DNA from: Chlorocebus sabaeus
Taxonomy: Eukaryota > Chordata > Mammalia > Primates > Cercopithecidae
NCBI RefSeq assembly: GCF_047675955.1
Contig: NC_132910.1
Coordinates: 116,667,143 to 116,731,142 of the forward strand
Length of the DNA: 64,000 nt
Direction of reading: 5' to 3'
The notes under the pieces are model-generated. The model saw only the letters and a list, made by a program, of their open reading frames with translations. It was not told where the DNA came from and did no database searches. This document shows positions 25,442-37,611 of this stretch, one piece after another (the stretch's first letter is position 1; every line of letters starts with the position of its first letter). A program made the position numbers and the translations under genes.

Positions 25442-25801
25442 TGTATTAGTCCATTTTCATGCTGCTGATAAAGGCATACCTGAGACTGAGCAATTTACAA
25501 AAGAAAGAGATTTATTCCCCAGCCAGTTCCACATGGCTGGGGAAGCCTCACAATCATGGCAGAAGGTGAAAGGTACATCTCACATAGTGGCAGACAAGAG
25601 AATAGTGAGAATCAAGCAAAAGGGGTTTCTTCTTGTGAAACCAATATAGTCTCATGGTACCTATTCACTACCACAAGAACAGCATTGGGGAAACCACTGC
25701 CATTCCATTATCTCCCACCGGGTCCCTCCCACAACATGTGGGAATTACAGCAGACACAATTCAAGGTGAGATTTGGGTGGGGACACAGCCAAATTATATC
25801 A
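25442..25801 (-). mobile_element. THE1-type solo LTR with perfect 5-bp target duplication
   Basis: Antisense LTR of about 360 bp, starting TGTATTAGTCC and ending AAATTATATCA. The order CATGCTGCTGATAAAG, CCACATGGCTGGGG, CTCCCACCGGGTCCCTCCC fits THE1. The duplication ACAAC is at 25437-25441 and 25802-25806. No internal sequence remains, so it is a solo LTR left by recombination. Confidence 0.93.
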
Positions 25802-25806
25802 ACAAC

Positions 25807-27215
25807 AAAACATAAATGACAAGTAGAAAAATAATAATAAAATGGCAGGCATAAGTCCAAACATATTAATAACTACATTAAATGTAAATGATGTAACCAC
25901 ACCATTAAAAGGCAGAGATGATCAGATTGGATATAAAAGAAAGGCCCAATTGTATGCTTTCTACTGGAAACTTAACTATCATTTTACTATTAACTTAAAA
26001 ATAGAAGGATGGAAAAAATATACCAACAAACTCAAATTAAAACAAAAGCTAGAGTGTCAATATTAATATCAAATAAATAAGACTACAGAACCAGGATAAT
26101 TACCAGGGAGAAGAAGGAATATTATGTAAAAAGGGTCAACTTAGCAAGTTAGAACTATTTATGTAGGTTTGTTTGGTTGTTTGTTTATTGTTTTATTTAT
26201 TTATTTTTACCACAAATTATCACAAGATATGAAGCAAGAACTGAAAAGAGAGAGAAATACACAATTACATTTGGAGACTTTAGCATTCCCTTTGTCACTT
26301 CTTGGTAGAACAAATAGACAAGAAATGAACAAATGTATTTGGAAAACTTGAGCATCATCATCATTCAACATGACCCAATTGATATTTATAGAACATTTTA
26401 CCCAACAACAGCAGAACAGACATTCCTTCAAGTATGCATGGAACGTTCACCAAGACAGATGACATTGTTTGTTAAAAAAACTAAATTAAAAATTGAAATT
26501 ATTCAACTTTTACAATAATAAAATTAAAGTAGAAGTTGACAACAGAAGGATATGTTCAAAATCTCACACATTTGGAAATATTAAATAATGTATATAACAT
26601 ATCAATAAACACTCAAATGGTCAAAGAATATCAAAGGAAATGAGGAAATATTTTGAACTGAAAGAAAATATATATGCAACATCAATATATTTGAGATGTT
26701 GCTAAAATAGTTCTTAGTGGAGAAATTATAGCATTAAATGCTTATATTTAAAAAGTTCTCAGATCAATAATTTTAGCTTCTACCTACAGAATCTGGAAAA
26801 AGAACAGGAAACCTAAAGCAAGCACAAGGAAGAAAATCATAAAGATGAGAGCAAAAGTCATTTAAGCTTGAAAGAGACTGACATTAGAGAATAATCAATG
26901 AAACCAAAAGCTGATTCTTTGGGAACAAAATCAGTAACATTGATAAAGTTCTAGCCAGATTGACCAAGTGAAAAATAATGCACAAATTACAAATACCAGG
27001 AATAAAAAGAGGGGATGTAATTACTGATATTAGCATCACAAAAAATGGAAAACTATGAAAATTCTATGCACATACATTTGACAGACTAGATGGAACAGAC
27101 AAATTATTTGAAAGATATAAACTACAAAACCCTACCCATAAAGAAATGATAACCTGAATAGCCTACACCTATTAAATAAATTGAATTACTGTTTAAAATC
27201 TTTCAAACAGAGAAA
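25807..27215 (+). mobile_element. L1 ORF2 fragment, sense, old primate/mammalian L1
   Basis: A-rich sense-strand L1: CATTAAATGTAAATGATG…ACACCATTAAAAGGCAGAGATGATCAGATTGG, then a long A-rich stretch typical of ORF2 (AATGAAACCAAAAGCTGATTCTTTG at 26898-26922). It ends near CTTTCAAACAGAG. Frames are broken. The element ends without a 3' tail. Confidence 0.82.
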
Positions 27216-27918
27216 ATGTCTGATGCAGGAGGGGTGGGATTAGTGTAAGGAATCGGAGTGAGAAAAATAATGGCCAGATGAGGTCTGGGCAGTCTGTGGT
27301 AGAGTGCTGAAACATAGGGGAATCTTAGAGGCAGACTGCTGGCAGGAATGGAATGGAACACCTAACAAAAAGTCTGTCTTGGTCATAATTGGCCCATGCA
27401 CAGCTAATGCCAGTTATTATCCTCATATAGACAATTAATGCCATGGGCAGTGAATGTGGTCAGTGGCTACATTCAAGAAGGTCTAGGTGATCTTTGAAGA
27501 AGAGAAGGAGTCTCAAGAGGACACCATATCATGTTAAAAAGAAAGAACCATATCAGGTGTGTTACCCTAGTGACACAGTACTTATGTGGAGGAGAAGAAT
27601 TTTGACTAAGCTGTGTATGATTTCAGGTCTTGGTGCTACTGGTAGTGGAGACAGTTCCTGTGGGCCTGAGTAGATACTGGAGTGAAGTTTTCCAGGCAAT
27701 GAATATAAACATCTTGCTATATTCCAGAACTCTATTGTAATCATTGGTCCATTATTACCAAGTTAATCTAATTTTAGTTGTTGATACATTTTCTTTTTTT
27801 TTATAGCAATGTTGTTGATCTTAAAAGAGCACGATGCTAGAGCACTGCTAATCTACTTTGTACCATACTTTATGTGGCATTGTACTTATTTTTACCCTTT
27901 TGTTATAAATCTGAAAAA
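27216..27918. other. Unclassified intron
   Basis: Slightly GC-richer than its surroundings, with no recognised repeat. A minus-strand 60-codon frame at 27562-27744 has no domain. Confidence 0.4.
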
Positions 27919-27930
27919 CTGTTCTGTTAT

Positions 27931-28241
27931 TTTTATTTATTTATTTATTTTTTTGAGACGGAGTCTCGCTCTGTCGCCCAGGCTGGAGTGCAGTGGCCGG
28001 ATCTCAGCTCACTGCAAGCTCCGCCTCCTGGGTTTACGCCATTCTCCTGCCTCTGCCTCTCAAGTAGCTGGGACTACAGGCGCCCGCCACCACGTCCGGC
28101 TAGTTTTTTGTATTTTTTTTTTTTAGCAGAGACGGGGTTTCACTGTGTTAGCCAGGATGGTCTCGATCTCCTGACCTCGTGATCCGCCCGTCTCGGCCTC
28201 CCAAAGTGCTGGGAGTACAGGCTTGAGCCACCAGGCCCGGC
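27931..28241 (-). mobile_element. Young Old-World-monkey-type AluY, full length
   Basis: Antisense Alu flanked by perfect 12-bp duplications CTGTTCTGTTAT (27919-27930 and 28242-28253), with a (TTTA)n tail. Its low-divergence body carries GTGGCCGGATCTCAGC, GGGTTTACGCC and GGCTAGTTTTTTG variants. The linker has expanded to a T-run at about 28112-28125. Confidence 0.95.
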
Positions 28242-28253
28242 CTGTTCTGTTAT

Positions 28254-30820
28254 GTTTTATGTTGAGGTAGCTCTTAAGGGATAGAAATAAAAAGTTGACT
28301 TTTCAAAATTATAAATAGTACTTGTGGTACAAATATTTCCCGTGTGATTAAAAATGGATAATTTCCTGCTCATCAAATTATTCTTACAAACTCCACAATT
28401 TTGGCCAAGTCAAGGAAAATGTGAAATGATGCTCTTCTAAATCTGAAAAATACTAAAGGATTATACTAAATTTCTACAGTACTTTATAGTTCCTTGTCCA
28501 TGTTGTTGACCTATTAAAATTACAAAATATTATGGATTCAATATAACTTTTATACAGTTTTGTACAGCTTCCAGAAAGCATTTGGAATATTACATTATAT
28601 TGTATTGTGGTTTTGAAGAAAACTTGCTTGGGAGTTAATTCTAAATTGTGCATTAACTTGAATGTATTAAACAATGGTTTGAATAGTTATGGGATAAAGT
28701 AGACAGGGAAGGAAATCATGGGTTTTCACTATTGATTTTCAGTTTATGAACTAGGACCCCACACTTAATAATTTCCCTTGCATCTCACAGATTTATTTTT
28801 AAGACTGATGAGAATGGATGGATTCAAAGTTTTGAAAATATAAATGAAGAAATGAAGTTATAGTCCCAGAATAGTGTACACCTTCTAAGGACACCAATAG
28901 GGATTGTTTTCATGATTCTAATGTATTAGCAGTCAGTAGAAGGCATGATAAAATTGGCCTCATTCATTCATTATATTTCATATTATTGTTGGCTGGGGGA
29001 GAGGTAATCAATGTTTTCAGAAGTCAAAAAAATAAAAAAAAAGAAAAAATGTCATTTTTCCTTCAAATTATAATGGACAAAGCATCCCCCACTAAAGAGC
29101 AAGAGTGAGTTTAAAAGAAACAGAAAACTTGAGGTGTTATATAGATTTCATTGCTGACATTATTTGCTTCAATTTCCAACATCACTTATGTACATTTACT
29201 TGTAATCCTGGTGGATTCAAACTTTTTTTTGGCAGATGTTTTCAAACACAAAACAAGTCTAAAGATATAAAATCAAAATGAAGGTTAAAATAAGCTGTTA
29301 AAAGCAGTTGTCTTGTTGAAGGCATAGTACAAAAAGTAGTAGGTTTGCCATTATGAATATCAGAGTGCCATGGTGAAAGGATGAGTGACTTCTACATGTT
29401 GAAACTAAACTATGGCTTTAGGTCATTGTGTGGGAGGCGGGTCCAAGTGAGTGTGTATAGTATTTGTCCTTTGGTATTTATTGTTGTTGTTCGGGTTGTT
29501 GCCCAACCTGCAGTTTTCAGGAACCGTGAGGTACAGCCAGATGGACAGCCTGTGCTTTCACATGCTGCAGCTCCCCCATGCTTCCCTCTCCATCTGGAGT
29601 CTGGTGGACTTTGCCAACACTGCAGCACCAGGAGCTAATTTCTACCTGCCTCTCCTCAGCTATGTTCTCTTGACGGAGCATCTATTTATATATCACCTCA
29701 TGCTGCAGCACCCAGCTGGTTTTGTTGTTGTTGCTTTCCATTTGCAGAGATGTTAACTGCAGTGGTATTTCTTTTTCATTTAGGAAAAAAAAAAGAAAGA
29801 AAGAAACACCTTCGAGATAGGTCATCCATTTGCTCTGTCATATATATATATATTTTGTACAAATGAAGAGAGTGAATTTCACTCAGTCTAGTCAAGGACA
29901 AAATGCCATTTACACACCTCTTTATTTAACACTAGAGTATAATTTTCTTTAAATCTCCTTTTGCAGCTTTTAAAGGGAGAAGGTGTTTCTGAAACGGAAT
30001 TATGTGAATGTTAGCATTTTATAATTGAAATTATAATTACTTTGGAAACATAAGGTTCTAAGCCCAAGAAGGGATCCGGTGACAAATTCTCTTGTAATAA
30101 AAAGTGATAATATTTTGGTATATTTTTACTTTTCAAAAGTGATCTTTGTTTTCAAACATTGGTATTCACCTAATTTATTTCTTTCTTTTCAATTTTAGTC
30201 TGATAGCTGAATTCCTAATTTGGATATTATCTTACTGTTTTTACTTTTAAATTCAAGATTTACTTTTATTATGTATTTTTTGATATCTTTATTTAACTCC
30301 TCAAGTAGTGGCTGGCTTCATTCAAATACTCGCTAATTGGCTGGATATCAGAATATTGCCAAGGGCTACACAATGTTACCCAATAATAAGAAGGGAAACA
30401 AAAGGATATGGGGAGAGGAGTATTTTAAGAATGTTTTTGGGTGAGATTGACTATAACTATTTGTCTGAAATACCCAGAACACCTACACCCTTGAGAGGTG
30501 TGGAAGGGATAAATACACTTAGAAGGAGTAATTCGGTTCTCCAAAAGGAAGATTTTTTATGATTCGAGAAAATATTGATGGACTTATAAAAAGATAACTG
30601 GCAAAAATTATGACCAAAAGCTTAATAATAGTACTAGGGGAAAACACAGTAAAGCACAGCATTAGGAGTGTGAGAGCAAAAGAAAGAAAAGAACTGGATT
30701 CTGGGTTATTCTTCATGGCTTTGTGTCCTCTGCTTTTGGATGCCTATGTAACTTTGCCAGATATGCAAAAAATGATTAACTGATATTGCATAAAATGATT
30801 AACTTAAGGACACGTAGTCA
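28254..30820. other. Unique intron with a GC-richer block
   Basis: Mostly AT-rich. A GC-richer block at about 29420-29760 is treated separately. A TA microsatellite lies at about 29840-29853. I recognised no repeat in 29990-30820; a plus-strand 84-codon frame at 30308-30562 has no domain. Confidence 0.45.
29420..29760. other. Unclassified GC-richer block with overlapping open frames
   Basis: Open frames of 101 (+, 29451-29756), 85 (+, 29381-29638) and 72 (-, 29410-29628) codons overlap. None has a recognisable domain or canonical splice context. The sequence does not match a repeat I know, so it may be a conserved noncoding element. Confidence 0.4.
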
Positions 30821-30824
30821 TCAG

Positions 30825-31156
30825 ATTTTCCAAGGTCCATGAGAAATAAAACATTCTTAAAGGAAGCTAGAGAAAAGGGGCAGGCCATTTACAAAAGGAA
30901 ACCCATAAAGCTAACAGCAGACTTCTAAGCAGAAAGGCTACAAGCTAGAAGAGACTGGGGACCTATATTCTGCATCTTTATTGAAAGAAATTTCAACCAA
31001 GAATTTCATATACTGCCAAACTAAGTTTCATAAGTGAAGGAAAAATAAAATCTTTTCCAGAAAAGCAATGCTATGGGAAGTTGATACCGTTAGGCCAGCC
31101 TTTCAGGAGGTCTTTAAGGGAGTTCTAAATATGGGAATGAAAGAACACTACCTGAT
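30825..31156 (+). mobile_element. L1 relic, segment 5' of the LTR (ORF1 3' part)
   Basis: Contains the L1 ORF1-end landmarks GAAACCCATAAAGCTAACAGCAG, GAATTTCATATACTGCC and AAGTTTCATAAGTGAAGG, in sense orientation. The element resumes past the LTR at about 32232. Its 5' end is truncated at about 30825. Confidence 0.82.
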
Positions 31157-32226
31157 CACTGGGGGAACACACTCTCAATATTTCAACGTAAGTTCTCTCT
31201 ATTTTGCATAAGTGTCAGCCAGCTGAGAAATAAAGAGAAAGAGTACAAAGAGAGGAATTTTTCAGCTAAGTCGCCAGAGGTGACATCACATATTGGTAGG
31301 ACCATGATGCCCTTCTGAGCCTCAAACGAGCAAGTTTTTTATTAAGGGTTTCAAAAGGGGAGGGGTTATAAAACAGGGAGTAGATACAAAGATCATACGT
31401 TTCAAAGGACAGAAAGCTGAACAAAGATCACATACTTCTGAGGGAACAGGACAAATGGCAAAAGCAGAACTACTGATAAGGGTCCAACAAAGATCACAAG
31501 GCAAAGGGAAAAAGCAGAACTACTGATAAGGGTCTATGTTCAATGGTGCACGTACTGTCTTGATAAACGTGTTAAACAACAGAAAACATGGTTGAGAGCA
31601 GAGAACCGATCTGACCACAAATTTACTGGGGTGGAGTTTTTTCCCCACCCTAATAAGCCTGAGGGTACTGCAGGAGACCAGGGCATATCTCAGTCCTTAT
31701 CTCAGCTGCATAAGACAGACATTCCCAGAGTGGCTGTTTATAGACCTCCCCGCAGGAATGCATTCCTTTCCTAGGGTATTAATATTAATATTCCTTGCTA
31801 GGAAAAGAATTTAGTGATATCTCTCCTACTTGCATGTCCATTTATAGGCTCTCTGCAAAAAGAAAAATATGGCTCTTTTTGCCCAACCCTGCAGGCAGTC
31901 AGACCTTATGGTTGTCTTCCCTTGTTCCCTAAAAATCGCTGTTATTCTGTTCTTTTTCAAGGTGCACTGATTTCATATTGTTCAAATACACATGTTTTAC
32001 AATCAATTTGTACAGTTAACACAATTATCACAGTGGCCCTGAGGTCACGTACATCCTCAGCTTACAAACATAACAGGATTAAGAGATTAAAGTGAAGACA
32101 GACATAAGAAATTATAAAAGTATTATTTGGGAACTGATAAATGTCCATGAAATCTACACAATTTATGTTCCTCTGCCACGGCTCAAGCGAGTCCCTCCAT
32201 TCAGGGTCCCTGCCTTCCCACCACAC
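31157..32226 (-). mobile_element. ERVK-class solo LTR (MER11-like), antisense
   Basis: About 1.07 kb inserted in the L1. Read on the minus strand it begins TGTGGTGGGAAGGCAGGG and ends in sequence like GGGTTCC-CC. Landmarks: the rc of TTAATAAAAAACTTGC (31333-31348, an AATAAA signal) and TGCAGTACCCTCAGGCTTATTAGGGTGGGG (31641-31672 rc). I recall this as an ERVK LTR, most like MER11/HERVK11. The subfamily and exact ends are uncertain, and no internal sequence remains. Confidence 0.8.
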
Positions 32227-32231
32227 GTGAT

Positions 32232-35200
32232 ACCACAAAAACACACTAAAGTACATAGCCCACAGACCCTATAGAGCAGCTACACAATTGCATCTACAAA
32301 ACAACCAGCTAACAACAGACAGGATTAAAACCTCAAATACCAGTATTAACCTTAAATGTAAACAATCTAACCCCCCCCCCACCCACTTAAAAGCACAGAG
32401 TGGCAAGTTAGATAAAAATATGAGACCCAACCAATTGCTGTCTTCAAGAGACCCATCTCAGATGTAATGATACCCACAGGCTCAAAGTAAAGAGAAGGAG
32501 AAAGATCTATCAAGCAAATGGAAATTAAAAAGAGCAGGGGTTGTTGTTCTTACATTAGATAAAACAGACTTTAAACCAACAATAGTCAGTAAGGACAAAG
32601 AAGGGCATTACATAGTGATAAAGGATTCAATTCACAAGAAGACTTTACTATCCAAAATATATAGGCATCCAATTTTGGAGTACCCAGATTCGTAAAACAA
32701 GCACTTACAGATCTATGAAAAAACTTAGCCACACATAATAGTGGGGGAATTTCAGCACTCTACTAACAGCTTTAGACAGATCATTGAGGCAGAATACCAA
32801 CAAAGAAATTCTGGATTTTAACTCAACACTTGACCAGTTGCACCTAATAGACATCTATAGAATATTCCTCCCAAAAACTAAAGAATATACATTCTTCTCA
32901 TCTCCACATGGAACATACTCAAAGATCAACCACATGCTTGGCCATAGAACAAGTCTCAATAAATTTTAAAAAATGGAAATAATATCTAGCATACTCTTGG
33001 ACCACAGTGCAATAAAAATAGAAACTAATAACAGGAATATCTTTCAAAACCACACTATTGCATGGAAACTAAACAACTTGCTCCTGAGTGACTTGGATGA
33101 AACACACAATTAAGGCAGAAATTAAAAAGTTATTTGAAATTAATGAAAACAGAGACACAATGTATCTAAATCTTTAGGATGCAGCAAAAGCTATGTTAAT
33201 AGGAAAGCTTATAGTGCTAAGCACCTACCTCAAGAAATTAGAAATATCTCAAATTGATGATCTAATATCACACCAGAGGAACCAGAGAAACAAGAACAAA
33301 CTAACCCAAAAAGTAGCAGAAGAAAAGAAATAACTAAATTTGAGCAGAGCTGAATGAAATTAAGACCCCAAAATTCATCCAAAAGATCAACAAAATCAAA
33401 GTTAGTTGTTTCAAAGAATAAACAAGATTATTAGATCATTAGTTAGATTAACAAATAGAAAGTAGATCCAAAATAGCCCAATTAGAAATGACAAAGATGA
33501 TATTACAACAGATGCCAAGGAAATACAAAAAATTCCTCAGAGACTATTATGAAACCTCTATGTTCACAAACTAGAAAATGTAGTAGAAACACACAACCTC
33601 CCAAGATTAAACCAGAAAGAAACTGAAACCCTGAACAGACCAATAATGAATTGTGAAATTGAATCAATAGTAAAAAAAAAAAAAATACTGTAAACAAGCA
33701 AACAAAAACCCTGGAATAGATGTATTTACAGCCAAATTCTACCAGAGTTACAAATAACTGGTATCAGTTCTACTGAAACTTCCAAAATGTCAAGGAGGAG
33801 GGACTCCTCCCTAACTCATTCTAGGAAGCCAGCATTATCCTGATACCAAAATCTGGCAGAGACACACTGAACAAAGAAGACTTCAGGCCAATATTCCTGA
33901 TGAACATAGATGCAAAAATTATCAACAAAATACTAGCAAACCAAATCCAGCAACATATCAAAAAGTTAATTCGCCACAATCATGTAGGTTTTATTCCTGG
34001 GAAGCAAGGTTGTTTCAACATTTTCAAATCAATGAATGTGATTCACCACATAAACACAATTTAAAAATATATATGATGATCTCAATAGATGCAGAAAAAT
34101 CTTTCGATATAATCCAGCCTCACTTCAGGATAAAAGCCCTCAACAAACTAGGCATCAAAGAAACATATCTCAGAATAATAAGAGCCAACTCTGACAAGCC
34201 CACAGCCAACATCATACTGAACAGGCCAATACTGGAAGCCATTCCCTTGAGAACTGGAACAAGACAAGCATGCCTACTCTCACCATTCCTACTTGAACAT
34301 GGTACTGGAGGTTCTAGCTAGAGCAATCAGGCAAGAGAAAGAAATAACAGACATCTAAGTAGGAAATAAAGTCAAACTATGTCTCTTCACTGACAATATG
34401 ACTCAATACCTAGAAGACCCTAAAGATCCCACCAAATGGCTCCCAGAACTGATAAACAACTTCAGTAAAGTTTCAGGATACAAACTCACCTTACAAAAAT
34501 CAGTAGCATTTTTACACACTAACAGTGTTCAAGCTGAGAACCAAATCAAGAACATGATCCTGTTTACATTCGCCACAGAAAGAATAAAATATTTAGAAAT
34601 ACATCTAACAAAGGAGGTTAAAGATCTCTACAAGGAGAACTACAAAACACAGTTGAAATAAATCGGAAATGATACAAATGACACAGTTGAAAGAAATCAG
34701 AAATGAATGGAAAAACCTTCCGTGCTCATGACTGAAAGAAATAATCGAAAATGGCCATACTGCCTAAAGTAATTTACAGATTCAGCATGATTCCTGTCAA
34801 ATAATCAATGTCATTTTTCATTGAATTAGAAAAAACTATTCTAAAATACATAGGGAACCCCAAAAGAGCCTAAATAGTTAAAGTAGTCCTATCCAAAAGA
34901 ACAGAGCCAGAGGCATCACATTACCTGACTTTGAACTATACTGCAAGGCTACAGTAACCAAAATAGCACGACGCTGGTACAAAAACAGACACAAAGACCA
35001 ATGGAATAGAGCAGAGAACCCAGGAACAAAGCTGCATACCTATAACCATCTGATCTTCAACAAACTTGGCAAAAATAAGCAGAGGGAAAGGACACCTTAT
35101 TAAATAAATGGTGTGTAGATAACTGGCTAGCCATATGCAGAAGAATGAAACTCGACCTCTACCTGCCACCATATACAGAAATTAACTCAAGCTGGATTAA

Positions 35201-35612
35201 ATAATTAAGTGTAAGATCTCAAAATATAAAAATCCTGGAAGAAAAGCTAGGAAATGTTCTTCTCGCCATTGGCAAAAATTTATGGCTAAGTTCTAAAAAA
35301 AATTGCAATAAAAACAAAAATTAACAAGTGGGATCTAATCAAATTGAAGAGCTTCTGAACAAGAGAGACTGTCAACAGAGTAAACAAGCAGCTTATGGAA
35401 TGGGAGAAAATATTTTCAAACTGTTCATCTAAAAAATGGCCTAATGTCCAGAATGCATAAAGAGCTTAAATCCATAAACAAAAAATAAATAACTCCATTA
35501 AAGTGTTGGCAAAGGACATTAACAGACACTTCTCAAAAGAAGACATACAAGTAGTGAACAAACATGAAAAAATTCTCAGCATCACTAGTCATTATCTTCA
35601 TCAGTTTTTCAA
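32232..35612 (+). mobile_element. L1 relic, ORF2 body (continuation)
   Basis: Sense L1 from the ORF1-ORF2 spacer (CATTAACCTTAAATGTAAAC-like at 32345) through endonuclease and reverse transcriptase to about 35612 (AGCATCACTAGTC). Frames are interrupted. Loss of the 3' UTR and tail means the 3' end is deleted. A C-run at 32371-32380 falls in the endonuclease region. It looks like an old primate L1. Confidence 0.9.
34010..34661 (+). pseudogene. L1 reverse-transcriptase remnant, inactive
   Basis: Two open stretches show the L1 RT order. The first contains SIDAEKSFDIIQ and GTRQACLLSPF (normal family GTRQGCPLSP). The second starts after the active-site region and has YLEDPKDPTKWLPELINNFSKVSGYKL. 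At 34386-34397 the catalytic loop reads FTDN where the family has FADD: the first Asp is kept, the second is Asn. This, with frame breaks, makes the RT dead. Confidence 0.85.
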
Positions 35613-36003
35613 AATCGGGGGAAAATAACTGAATGATTTAATAGGCTGTTATGTAAAATTATTTGCACCATACTAACTTTGGTGCTAGTTACACATAGTA
35701 AGTTAGTTACGAGGACAATTGTGCATAAAATGTTATGACAGCAACATTGTAATGTACAAGCTATAAGGTATCCAAACTTAATACCTCTATGTATGTATGT
35801 CTGTGACTGCATGTGTTTGGGCAAGATGCACCTAAGAGCTTTGACTTTAAATTCATCACGCAGATCTGGGTTCCTCCAGCCTTGATGCTTGAGAGGTAAC
35901 TCTGGACAGTCATTAAATCTCTCTTATATTTAGTCTCATATGTTGCAATTCTTACCTCTGAAGGTTGTCCTATGGATATCCAAGATACTTTCCAAAAGTA
36001 CAG
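35613..36003. other. Unique intron between L1 and Alu
   Basis: No repeat or gene recognised. A minus-strand 71-codon frame at 35609-35824 has no domain. Confidence 0.5.
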
Positions 36004-36380
36004 TCAAGGCCAGGTGTGACGACTCATACCTGTAATCCCAGCATGTTTGGTGGCTGAGGTGGGAGACTAGCTTGAAGCCAGAAGCCGGGAGTTCAAGACT
36101 AGCCTGGGAAACAATAAGAGAACTTGTCTCTACAGAAAAAAAAAAAAAAGAAAGAAAGAAAAGAAAACCTCTTCCCCGCCAAAACAGAAATCACCAATAA
36201 CAATTAGATGGGCATGATCATGCATGACTGTAGTCCTAGCTATTCAGGAGGCTGTGGTGGGAGGATTGCTTAAGCCCAGAAGTTAGAGGTTAGAGTGAGC
36301 CATGATCACACCACTGCACTCCAGACTGAGTGACAAAGCAAGACCCTGTTTCAAAAATAAATAAATAAATAAATAAATGC
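36004..36380 (+). mobile_element. AluJ-like SINE with long internal A-tract
   Basis: Old sense Alu with many changes. The A-run between monomers (36136-36168) has grown to an (AAAG)n tract with a further stretch before the right monomer. The tail is (AAAT)n at 36354-36378. Confidence 0.88.
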
Positions 36381-37284
36381 AATAAAATTAAGTAGATTCC
36401 TCTATCTTAATTACCTATTTATAATTTTAAGCATTTATATATTTTTATTTTTAATATATGAAATTATGTTGATTGATGTTATCTGGTTATGTTCAAATCA
36501 TTTAGATTTCTAAAACTGCATTTTTAGTCTGTCCTTAACTTTGTTTCTATGTTAAATTAGAATAATTAAATTCTAAATATAGGTATATCATGTTGGGATA
36601 GTATTTAGACTCTGGAAAGATATAATATGTTTCTTTGTAGATAAGTTTAGATAAATGTTGATGAAGTTATATTTACTTTAAAAACTCTACATACAAAAAT
36701 CTTTTTACAAAAGATTATATATCAACTCCCCTTTAAAGTCAGATTTAGAGCTATTTCAAAGCACAACTTTGAATTTTACAATACATGTAGGACTCCAATA
36801 TCCAACACAAATCTGTGTCCCAAAACCCTGTGTTAAATTGGGCACTTTATTTCTTGGGTTTTCTATCAGTCTTATTGATTCTTTCTTAGCATAGTATTTT
36901 TAATAAGCTTACTTATCAACTGTATTAACCCACATCATATTGAGTCTGAGAACTAGAAAAGGACTGAGAAAAGGTTTTGGAGGTAAATAGCAATGGCTGG
37001 AGAGAAGTGACCCTACATGATCAGAGAAGGAGATGGGGACCTTCACGTCAACATAGATACGTATTGCTGCAGTTTCCAATAATGTTCACATTGCCTACAA
37101 TGAGTCACTGAGAAAGAGTGTTAACCACTATTTAAGAAGACAGGCACATGTATCTTCTATTCATACTTTACTATATTGCCATCTAAGAATTTGATGTGGA
37201 ATGCTCACTTACCTGAAATACTAGAGCACATCATAGTATTAAGAGTGGTAGCATGAAGGATATCGAGTTGAACTTAGAAAATAC
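36381..37284. other. AT-rich intron, nothing recognised
   Basis: No repeat or exon recognised. Confidence 0.5.
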
Positions 37285-37292
37285 AAGGATTA

Positions 37293-37603
37293 GGCCGGGT
37301 GCGGTGGCTCACGTTTGTAATCCCAGCACTTTTGGAGGTTGAGGTGGGTGGATCACGAGGTCAGGAGTTCAAGACCAGTCTGACCAAGATGGCGAAACCC
37401 CATCTATATTAAAAATACCAAACTTAGCTGGGTGTGGTGGCAGGTGCCTGTAATCCCAGCTACTTGGGAGGCTGAGGCGGAGAATTACTTGAACCTGGGA
37501 GGTGGAGGTTGCAGTGAGCTGAGATCATGCCACTGCCCTCCAGCCTGGGCAACAGAGAGAGACTACATCTCAAAGAAAAAAAAAGAAAAAAGAAAAGAAG
37601 AAG
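37293..37603 (+). mobile_element. AluS-like SINE, full length
   Basis: Begins GGCCGGGTGCGGTGG. Flanked by AAGGATTA at 37285-37292 and 37604-37611, with an A/G-rich tail at 37572-37603. Confidence 0.93.
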
Positions 37604-37611
37604 AAGGATTA

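Noticed and set aside
34010..34661. Possible functional reverse transcriptase
   Set aside because: Frames are broken, the catalytic Asp pair is damaged (FTDN) and the 3' end of the element is deleted.
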